DNA of 6,177 bases from Candidatus Moraniibacteriota bacterium (lineage in GTDB: Bacteria > Patescibacteriota > Minisyncoccia > Moranbacterales > UBA9337): positions 16,852 through 23,028 of the forward strand of contig DNVQ01000035.1 of the NCBI GenBank assembly GCA_003507475.1. Reading direction: 5' to 3'. Positions 1 through 4,912 of this stretch are shown one piece after another; within the stretch, counting starts at the first letter, position 1; the number at the start of each line of letters is the position of its first letter. The notes under the pieces are model-generated. The model saw nothing but the letters and a program-made list of their open reading frames with translations, ran no database searches and was not told the DNA's origin. The position numbers and the translations under genes are program-made.

Positions 1-6
1 ATATAT

Positions 7-78
7 GCCCCCATAGCTCAACGGATAGAGCAACAGCCTTCTAAGCTGAAGATCTAGGTTCGATTCCTGGTGGGGGTA
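7..78 (+). tRNA. tRNA-Arg (anticodon UCU)
   Basis: Reads AGA codons as arginine. The full cloverleaf is visible. The acceptor stem is 7-13 with 71-77, mostly C-G pairs but with a G-U wobble at the terminal pair. The D arm is 16-19 with 28-31. The anticodon stem is 33-37 with 45-49, and its outermost pair is an A-A mismatch. The seven-base loop 38-44 puts TCT at 40-42. The variable loop is four bases, and the T arm is 54-58 with 66-70 around TTCGATT. The discriminator base is A78. CCA is not encoded, so the end must be added by CCA transferase. The upstream promoter lies outside the window. A damaged duplicate of the 3' half lies about 130 bp downstream. Confidence 0.95.
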
Positions 79-90
79 CAAAGACAATTT

Positions 91-115
91 AAAATTCAAA
101 GTGCAAAATTAAAAG
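91..115 (+). repeat. Left arm of an imperfect 25-bp inverted repeat
   Basis: This AT-rich 25-mer matches the reverse complement of 345-369 at 23 of 25 positions; both differences are single substitutions. The two arms bracket the tRNA-derived fragment and the terminator. The sequence is low in complexity (A-rich with one GTGC or ATGC core), so it may be a dispersed AT-rich intergenic repeat and not the end of a mobile element. No open reading frame of note lies between the arms. Confidence 0.5.
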
Positions 116-190
116 TTAATTTGATTTTTGAATTTAAACAAAACTTTTAAAAAGCTTCCAATAAAAAATAAATACGCTTGACTGAGAGAG

Positions 191-211
191 TTGAAAGTAA
201 TTAGCTTTCAA
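191..211. repeat. Perfect 7-bp hairpin beside the tRNA fragment
   Basis: TTGAAAG at 191-197 pairs perfectly with CTTTCAA at 205-211 across a seven-base loop. The right arm ends exactly at the first base of the duplicated tRNA segment. There is no T-run after it, so it does not look like a terminator. It may mark the junction where the tRNA copy was joined. The flanking GACTGAGAGAGTTGAAAG vaguely recalls a class II tRNA D arm, but I could not build a tRNA from it. Confidence 0.4.
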
Positions 212-294
212 GCCTTCTAAGCTGAAGATCTAGGTTCTCCTCCAGAGGCGGACAGGGATTCCTGGTGGGGTACAAATATAATTTTGAATTTCAA
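211..294 (+). pseudogene. Degenerate duplicate of the 3' half of tRNA-Arg and its flank
   Basis: Bases 211-237 are identical to 35-61 of the intact tRNA, from inside the anticodon stem to the T loop. Bases 257-270 match 62-75. The copy then lacks one G of the acceptor strand. Similarity continues through the tRNA 3' flank to about base 294, so flanking DNA was duplicated as well. The 5' half (acceptor strand and D arm) is missing, and nothing upstream can pair with the TGGGGT strand, so it cannot make a functional tRNA. The T loop is split by a 19-nt insert at 238-256. A direct repeat of a tRNA 3' end is the usual scar of site-specific integration or of a local duplication, but no integrase is in view. 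Confidence 0.85.
238..256. repeat. 19-nt GC-rich palindromic insert in the T loop of the tRNA copy
   Basis: The insert lies between TTC and GATTCC of the T loop. Its first 15 bases form an imperfect palindrome: TCC, then a T/C mismatch, then CC, around an AGA centre, closing with GG and GGA. It ends in GGACAGG, close to the GGGCAGG that ends the palindrome at 4674-4707. Its GC content is far above the surrounding DNA. It is probably a small dispersed REP-like element; only genome-wide copies would prove that. Confidence 0.6.
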
Positions 295-297
295 CAC

Positions 298-329
298 AAA
301 AAATCCAAGCTTGCATGCTTGGATTTTTT
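298..329. terminator. Two-way intrinsic terminator
   Basis: A perfect 13-bp stem (298-310 with 317-329) encloses a six-base loop. The arms carry a run of six A on the left and six T on the right around a GC-containing core (TCCAAGC and GCTTGGA). It can therefore stop transcription on either strand: plus-strand transcripts from the tRNA side, and the minus-strand ATPase-reductase operon that ends at 406. Confidence 0.85.
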
Positions 330-344
330 AAATCTATAAACAAT

Positions 345-369
345 CTTTTAATTTTGCATTTTTAATTTT
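345..369 (-). repeat. Right arm of an imperfect 25-bp inverted repeat
   Basis: Reverse-complement partner of 91-115 (23 of 25 positions identical). It lies just beyond the terminator and runs into further AT-rich repetitive sequence (370-400) in which ATTCTTAATT occurs twice. Low sequence complexity limits what can be concluded from the match. Confidence 0.5.
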
Positions 370-405
370 TATTCTTAATTCATAATTCTTCATTCTTAAT
401 TTCCT

Positions 406-1578
406 TTACTTTCCTATCACAATTTTCTCATCCCGATAATAACTTCCCTCTCTGGAACTCTTGCGATGGATAGCCATTTTTATAAAAAATTTAACGAATA
501 TATTCCCGACGGGGAAATAATTCCATATTTTTCCAATATGAAAAAATATAGACCAAAAAGTAATGGTAAAAATTTTAGGCGGGACATAGGGAGTTAAAAA
601 AGTATCCCAAATTACGGGTTTAATTTTTTGTTTATATCGATTTTTTAAATCTTTTTGACTTTCGGAAATAGTTTGGCCAGCTAACTTTCCACTTTGCATA
701 GCATAATAAATTCCTTCCCCTGTGAGAAGCTTTACCAATCCCATCGCATCCCCGCAGAGCAAAACGCTATCGGTACAATAATTTTTCACCACTTTGAGTG
801 GAAGTGCTCCCCCGAATGTTTTTGCAGCTGTATGTTCTTTTGGAATAAATCCTTTCTTTAAAGACCAAGCAAAGAAATCATCCAAATAATAATTCAAGTC
901 TTTTCTCGGCTTTCTAATAATTCCAATTCCCACCTGATAACCATTCGCTGTCGGAAAAACCCACCCATATCCTATCTCCCACTTATAGCCCGCTACCACA
1001 TGCACATTGATATCTTTTTTTTCACAAATTATTTCACGCTCCATGCAATAACCAAACTCATGACGTTTATGCAACCGATTTCCTAAAAATCTGGAAACCT
1101 TACTATACATTCCATCAGCCCCGATAATATAATCTGCAGTAATTTCCCTTTGCCCGTCAGATAATTTATAGAGATACTTGTTTCCTGATTTTTCTTTATA
1201 AATAGTCTGTAATTCAAATTTAAGAAATTTTATATTATCCTTTTTTAAAGCTTCCCGCAAAAGAAGATTATCAAATTCATATCTATCAATTTGATCAAAA
1301 AAATGTTTAAAGTCACATCGAGACACAAACATTTTATTCCAATACATTTTTATCGATTTGCAAGAATAAGATTTTAATTCATCTTTTATCCGCTTATAAT
1401 TTTCAAATTCCAAAGGCCAATCTTTACTACTCATCAATCCTCCCCCGCAAGCCTTATGTCTGGGAAAATCATATTTATCTATAATTAAAACTTTCAAACT
1501 ATCAATATAAAAAGCTGCCGTGCTTCCCGCCGGACCAGCCCCCACCACAATAACATCATATTTTTCTATATTTTCCAT
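406..1578 (-). CDS. Geranylgeranyl reductase family FAD-dependent oxidoreductase
   Basis: Predicted flavoprotein that reduces double bonds of isoprenoid chains (lipids, quinones or polyprenols). Numbered from the ATG, the Rossmann motif GAGPAG is at about 13-18. The family's KACGGG cysteine motif is near 42-47, GADG at 153-156, YGWVFP at 204-209, and the second FAD motif GDAMGL with TGEGI at about 276-290. The usual N-P before LTGEG is replaced by K-L. The last 60 residues are hydrophobic and aromatic, which fits membrane association. Its 390 residues are normal for the family. An in-frame TTG at 1590 could add four residues; I prefer ATG at 1578, although neither start has a good ribosome-binding site. 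It starts 19 nt after the ATPase stop on the same strand, so the two are probably co-transcribed. The true substrate cannot be read from the sequence. Confidence 0.88.
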   Translation of the reverse strand: MENIEKYDVIVVGAGPAGSTAAFYIDSLKVLIIDKYDFPRHKACGGGLMSSKDWPLEFENYKRIKDELKSYSCKSIKMYWNKMFVSRCDFKHFFDQIDRYEFDNLLLREALKKDNIKFLKFELQTIYKEKSGNKYLYKLSDGQREITADYIIGADGMYSKVSRFLGNRLHKRHEFGYCMEREIICEKKDINVHVVAGYKWEIGYGWVFPTANGYQVGIGIIRKPRKDLNYYLDDFFAWSLKKGFIPKEHTAAKTFGGALPLKVVKNYCTDSVLLCGDAMGLVKLLTGEGIYYAMQSGKLAGQTISESQKDLKNRYKQKIKPVIWDTFLTPYVPPKIFTITFWSIFFHIGKIWNYFPVGNIFVKFFIKMAIHRKSSREGSYYRDEKIVIGK

Positions 1579-1597
1579 AACTCTAAACAAAAAAAAA

Positions 1598-4264
1598 TTA
1601 ATTTCTCTTTTTTATAATAAACACATATTTTGCAATTTCTAAAATTAAAAGTTCTGTTAAGCTGACACCCAAAACTATCCCCCATTCTTTCATGCCAATT
1701 GGCGATACTTTTAAAATAGATTGGAAAAATGGAATATGGATTCCACCAATCAAAACAACCAGCGCCCACCCAATAGACCAATTCAAATATTTGTTAGAAA
1801 AAGTTATCGGATTAAAAACAGAATGTTTAAACGACTTAATTATATAAGCAAAAGTAAGAGAGTCAAACGCCACTAAGGCAAAAATGACCGTTCTAGCTTT
1901 ATCAATATCGCCAGTTAAATTATAAAATAAATAAAAAACGCTGGCCGCCGACAAACCGGAAACAGCAAAAACAGCAAAAATAAATTTCTTATAAAATTTT
2001 CCTATTAAAGGCTCTTTGGGATTAATGGGTTTTTCATCCATTATGCCGTCTGTATTATTCTCGGTTGTAAGAGCAATATTGGGGAAACTATCTTCCACTA
2101 AATTTATCCATAAAATCTGAATGGGATAAAGAGGAAAAGGCAGTCCGACAATAACCGCAAAGAAAAATAAGAACAATTCCGAAAAATCATCCGCAATTAA
2201 ATAAATAACTGTTCTTTTTATATTTTCCCTAGCCACACGGCCTTGCTCAATAGCTTTCACGATTACCGAAAAACTATTATCCAATAAAACAATACTCGAA
2301 ACTTCCTTGGCGATATCTGTACCTGTTCCCACTGAAATTCCCACATTTGAAGCTTTTATGGCCGGAGCATCATTTACTCCATCTCCTACCATTGCCACTA
2401 TTTCACCGTTTTCCTGAAGCGCCCTCACAATTCTAATTTTGTGCTCAGGCGATACCCTGGCAAAGATAATTATCTTCTCTATTATCTTAGCCAGTTTCTT
2501 ATCGCTTAATTTATCCAGCTCCCACCCCTCTAAAATTTCATCTTCATTTACATTCATCCCCAACTCATTAACAATCGCCTTGGCTGTATTCTTATGATCA
2601 CCCGTAATAACGAAAGTTTTTATGCCTGCTTTTTTGGCAATTTCTAAAGATTTTTTAACATCTTTTCTAATAGGATCTTTAAGCGCCACAAATCCCATAA
2701 AATCTAAGTCATCCAAAAAAAAGGTGTAATCTTTTTTCTCATATTCATTTTCCTCTATTTCTTTCCAAGCACAGGCCAATACACGCAGCCCTTGTTTGGT
2801 TAATTTTTCCACATCATGCCCTAATTCAAGCCTCTTTTTTTCATCTATTAAACTGCTTTTATTATCCAGATGTATTTGCTTCGATTTCCCCAGCACTACC
2901 TCCGGAGAACCCAAGAAACAAATTATGATTTTATTGTTTTCTGTCTTATAAATTCTGGCGGCATATTTATTGGAAGAATTAAAATCTATTTTTTGCAAAA
3001 GTTTGAATTTTTTTTCTAGCTTTTCCTTCTCAATTCCAGCTTGCACGCTTGCCATCAGCAAAGCACTATCGGTATGTCTTCCTCTAATAATGATTTTTGC
3101 AAATTCATCTTGAGGGTTTTCAATATAAGCATCATTTACCAATGCCACTATTTCCAAAACTCGAAGGTGAGTTTCCAGTCCGGCTGAATTATAGATATTT
3201 TTTAAATTTCCCTTCTCGCCTAATAATTCTGCTGTCCCGGTTAAAATATGACTTACCTGCATTTCTCCTTTGGTAAGAGTACCAGTTTTATCCGTGCAAA
3301 TTGCAGAGATAACCCCCATTCCCTCAGTGGCATTGAGTTTTCTAATCAAAGCTTTTTTGGTCACCAATCGCTTCATAGCCAAAACCAAAATAACCGTAAT
3401 AGCTGGCAATAATCCCTCTGGTATAGCGCTCACCACCAAAGCAATAGAAGTTATAAAAACATCATATAAGCTTTCCCCTCTTATTATATAAATAGTCGCA
3501 AAAATTCCGATAGCTGCTAAAACACAAGCTGCTAATATTTTTGATAAATGAAGTAGTTTTTCCTGCAAGGGAGTTACAGGTGAATCTTCATTTTTGACCA
3601 GCTGGGATATCTTTCCCAGCTCAGTGTCAACTCCCGTAGCTGTAACAACAAATTCTCCACTTCCTCCTTCAACAATTCCCCCCATATAAACCATATTTTT
3701 TCTTTCCGCTAAAGCTACCTCCTCTTTTATGGAATCTTCTATCTTGTCTATACTCAGCCATTCGCCCGTCAAGGCAGATTCATTTATCTTGAGGCCATTA
3801 CTTTTTACAACTCTTCCATCAGCTGGAATTTTATCTCCCTCATTCAAAAAAACAACATCTCCCGTCACCAAATTAGAACTTAATTCTTCTTTTTTTCTTC
3901 CATCTCGCAAGACCCTGCAATAAAACTTTACTGATTGACTTAATTTTTTTAAAACTTTTTCAGCTTTAAATTCTTGTACAAAACCAACTGTAGCGTTAAC
4001 AAAAACTACAAAAACAATAAAAAAAGCATCCATAATATGCCCAATCAAAAATGAAAAGAACATAGCCACCAATATAACAATCACTAAGGGATTTTTAAAT
4101 TGTGAAATTAAGATTTTAAAAACTGCGTTATTCTGCTTCTCTGGCAATTTATTTTCTCCATTCCTTATTAACCTTTTTTCAAATTCTTTTTGCGTAAGAC
4201 CTTTTTGGGAAGATTTTAATTTATTAAAAACTTCTCTTGCGGAAAGTGTGTAAAATTCCTTCAT
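1598..4264 (-). CDS. P2-type cation-transporting ATPase (Ca2+ ATPase-like)
   Basis: 888-residue membrane ion pump driven by ATP. An N-terminal cation-ATPase domain (1-50) is followed by membrane segments near 53-90 and 243-300, the catalytic loop, and a C-terminal bundle from about 685. Phosphorylation motif DKTGT starts at D325; TGD is at 554-556, the hinge GDGVND at 627-632 and DPIR at 530-533. Ion-site candidates by alignment with SERCA are E283 (PEGL), D693 and E696, N721, E724, D725 and D801. SERCA has N, T and E where this protein has D693, E724 and D801, so the pocket looks more acidic and specificity is uncertain. Two motifs are odd: TGEW (166-169) for TGES, and LGSPE (451-455) for KGAPE. 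Start ATG has no visible Shine-Dalgarno. Ca2+ is the best guess; Mn2+ or monovalent ions are possible. Confidence 0.93.
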   Translation of the reverse strand: MKEFYTLSAREVFNKLKSSQKGLTQKEFEKRLIRNGENKLPEKQNNAVFKILISQFKNPLVIVILVAMFFSFLIGHIMDAFFIVFVVFVNATVGFVQEFKAEKVLKKLSQSVKFYCRVLRDGRKKEELSSNLVTGDVVFLNEGDKIPADGRVVKSNGLKINESALTGEWLSIDKIEDSIKEEVALAERKNMVYMGGIVEGGSGEFVVTATGVDTELGKISQLVKNEDSPVTPLQEKLLHLSKILAACVLAAIGIFATIYIIRGESLYDVFITSIALVVSAIPEGLLPAITVILVLAMKRLVTKKALIRKLNATEGMGVISAICTDKTGTLTKGEMQVSHILTGTAELLGEKGNLKNIYNSAGLETHLRVLEIVALVNDAYIENPQDEFAKIIIRGRHTDSALLMASVQAGIEKEKLEKKFKLLQKIDFNSSNKYAARIYKTENNKIIICFLGSPEVVLGKSKQIHLDNKSSLIDEKKRLELGHDVEKLTKQGLRVLACAWKEIEENEYEKKDYTFFLDDLDFMGFVALKDPIRKDVKKSLEIAKKAGIKTFVITGDHKNTAKAIVNELGMNVNEDEILEGWELDKLSDKKLAKIIEKIIIFARVSPEHKIRIVRALQENGEIVAMVGDGVNDAPAIKASNVGISVGTGTDIAKEVSSIVLLDNSFSVIVKAIEQGRVARENIKRTVIYLIADDFSELFLFFFAVIVGLPFPLYPIQILWINLVEDSFPNIALTTENNTDGIMDEKPINPKEPLIGKFYKKFIFAVFAVSGLSAASVFYLFYNLTGDIDKARTVIFALVAFDSLTFAYIIKSFKHSVFNPITFSNKYLNWSIGWALVVLIGGIHIPFFQSILKVSPIGMKEWGIVLGVSLTELLILEIAKYVFIIKKRN

Positions 4265-4315
4265 TTTGTAGATATTTTAAATTATTATTTTAAGCTGATT
4301 CTTTTTCTTTTATAA

Positions 4316-4324
4316 ATTATAGCA
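4316..4324 (-). promoter_or_regulatory. Extended -10 promoter of the ATPase-reductase operon
   Basis: On the minus strand this reads TGCTATAAT, a perfect TATAAT with the TGn extension. No good -35 lies 16-18 bp upstream, as is common for extended -10 promoters. Transcription would start near 4309, leaving a leader of about 45 nt before the ATG at 4264. No Shine-Dalgarno sequence is visible in that leader. Confidence 0.6.
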
Positions 4325-4359
4325 TAAAATTATGTATTATTATCAGTATTATCAATATC

Positions 4360-4369
4360 TTAACACGTT
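4360..4369. repeat. TTAACACGTT element, first copy
   Basis: The ten bases TTAACACGTT recur exactly at 6002-6011, and weaker similarity continues downstream in both places (an AATT followed by AGAATAA). Both copies lie in intergenic DNA upstream of a minus-strand gene. The core is nearly self-complementary. It may be a dispersed intergenic repeat or a protein-binding site; two copies do not decide between these. Confidence 0.4.
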
Positions 4370-4397
4370 GAAATTAAGAATAATAAGCAACTATTAT
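4368..4397 (+). promoter_or_regulatory. Possible promoter of the plus-strand structured RNA
   Basis: TTGAAA (4368-4373) and TATTAT (4392-4397) each match the -35 or -10 consensus at five of six positions, with an 18-bp spacer. Transcription would start near 4404 and run into the structured region. It overlaps a perfect inverted repeat in very AT-rich DNA, where chance matches are frequent, so this is only a candidate. Confidence 0.3.
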
Positions 4398-4405
4398 TCT
4401 TAATT
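4372..4405. repeat. Perfect 14-bp AT-rich inverted repeat
   Basis: Arms 4372-4385 and 4392-4405 are perfect reverse complements around the six-base loop AGCAAC. The arms are almost pure A+T and no T-run follows, so a terminator is unlikely. It may be an extruded hairpin or an operator, and it overlaps the candidate plus-strand promoter. The arm sequence ATTCTTAATT also occurs twice in 371-400, so it may belong to a dispersed repeat. Confidence 0.6.
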
Positions 4406-4461
4406 CCCCATATTCATAAAGTCCAAATTCCTGATAAATAAGCAACAAAAAGTAAAAATCA

Positions 4462-4473
4462 CAGCGTGCGCTG
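4462..4473. repeat. Short GC-rich palindrome, possible weak minus-strand terminator
   Basis: CAGCGTGCGCTG is palindromic apart from its centre. Read on the minus strand it is followed by a T-rich stretch (4447-4459), so it could act as a weak terminator for any leftward transcript crossing the intergenic region. The stem is only four to five pairs. On the plus strand it would be a small hairpin near the 5' end of the structured RNA. Confidence 0.35.
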
Positions 4474-4673
4474 GTAGCTTTAATTCTCCCTGCTTTGCGA
4501 GCTTTGAAATTAAATACATATCAAATACAGGTTCCGCACTTTACGACTAAAATAAAATAAATCAACTCGAGAGGGAGCGTTAAGAAACTTTGTTACAAAG
4601 CGGATGCGGAGTCTGAAGTTTTAGCGGAACGAGAGTTAGATTTATTTATTTTGGGAGTACGTGTGGCAGTTTT

Positions 4674-4707
4674 TGCCCGCCTGCAACGCTGTAGCACTGC
4701 GGGCAGG
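4674..4707. repeat. GC-rich REP-like palindrome 1
   Basis: TGCCCGC (4674-4680) pairs with GCGGGCA (4699-4705), and the inside can fold further (TGC with GCA at 4682-4684 and 4694-4696). It ends in GGGCAGG, like the GGACAGG end of the insert at 238-256. It stands out by GC content from its surroundings and sits at the tip of a hairpin in the candidate RNA. Confidence 0.6.
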
Positions 4708-4717
4708 TAACTTTTTT

Positions 4718-4748
4718 GCTCGCCTCGCTAAAGCTTGTCGAAGCGGGC
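4718..4748. repeat. GC-rich REP-like palindrome 2
   Basis: GCTCGC (4718-4723) pairs with GCGGGC (4743-4748) through one G-U. Then TCG (4725-4727) pairs with CGA (4739-4741) after one mismatch, around a central AAGCTT. It caps the U-rich/A-rich stem 4708-4718/4752-4761. Its form matches the neighbouring palindrome, suggesting the same class of small inserted element. Confidence 0.55.
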
Positions 4749-4751
4749 TGT

Positions 4752-4778
4752 CAAAAAGTTAGTGAAAAAAGTTTAGTG
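4752..4778 (+). repeat. Tandem 12-13-nt direct repeat
   Basis: AAAAAGTTAGTG (4753-4764) is followed at once by a second copy, AAAAAGTTTAGTG (4766-4778), with one inserted T. Both copies are complementary to AACTTTTTT at 4709-4717, so that strand of the RNA has two alternative partners. It could be simple slippage or two competing stems. Confidence 0.6.
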
Positions 4779-4844
4779 GCAGAGGCCTGTGTGAACCTAA
4801 GCCTATCTGCACACGCACCGCCTAAAGGCTGCATTTTTCTGATT

Positions 4845-4878
4845 AATAAAAACCTCTCATAAGGGAGAGGTTTTTATT
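4845..4878. terminator. Two-way intrinsic terminator
   Basis: A perfect 14-bp stem (4845-4858 with 4865-4878) encloses a six-base loop, with a CCTCTC/GAGAGG core and A-rich and T-rich ends. It can end the leftward bL25 transcript, 35 nt past its stop codon, and a rightward transcript from the structured RNA region. Its symmetry matches the terminator at 298-329. Confidence 0.85.
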
Positions 4879-4912
4879 CTAAGCTAATAACTAAAAGCTA
4901 TAAAATATTTTA

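Larger units (their letters stand above)
4549..4822 (+). ncRNA. Candidate structured non-coding RNA, unidentified family
   Basis: No protein gene fits here, yet long complementary segments are nested. Helix 1: 4549-4568 with 4633-4652, 19 pairs with two single-base bulges. Helix 2, inside it: 4578-4582 with 4622-4626, then 4585-4590 with 4616-4621. Helix 3: 4657-4669 with 4807-4818, enclosing three hairpins: 4674-4680 with 4699-4705; 4708-4718 with 4752-4761, tipped by 4718-4723 with 4743-4748; and 4783-4786 with 4801-4804. Two pairs (4580-4624 and 4720-4746) are G-U only if the plus strand is transcribed; on the minus strand they would be A-C. A terminator follows at 4845-4878. I found no tmRNA, RNase P or SRP signature. 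Ends are uncertain: the transcript may span about 4404-4878. The folding is by eye. Confidence 0.5.

Noticed and set aside
160..285. Second functional tRNA built from the hairpin 191-211 and the tRNA-Arg copy
   Set aside because: No 5' acceptor strand pairs with TGGGGT, the T loop is interrupted, and the anticodon stem keeps only three pairs.
1579..1590. TTG start giving the reductase four extra residues
   Set aside because: The ATG at 1578 is closer to the FAD motif start typical of the family, and no ribosome-binding site favours the TTG; it remains possible.
1566..1781. Minus-strand open frame of 71 codons overlapping the ATPase and reductase ends
   Set aside because: It is a frame-shifted shadow of the ATPase C terminus and reductase start with no family features.
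3270..3491. Plus-strand open frames inside the ATPase (3270-3491 and 3729-3923)
   Set aside because: They lie wholly inside the strongly supported ATPase coding sequence, antisense, with no promoter or family signal.
4401..4551. Open plus-strand frame of about 49 codons ending in TAA at 4549-4551
   Set aside because: No ATG, GTG or TTG start with a ribosome-binding site, no recognisable protein, and it overlaps hairpins; probably chance.
4404..4878. Identity of the structured region as tmRNA, RNase P RNA or SRP RNA
   Set aside because: No TTCGANTCC T arm or alanine-rich tag ending in a stop, no GAGGAAAGTC-type P4 strand, and no GGAAGGAAGCAGCC-type SRP loop on either strand.
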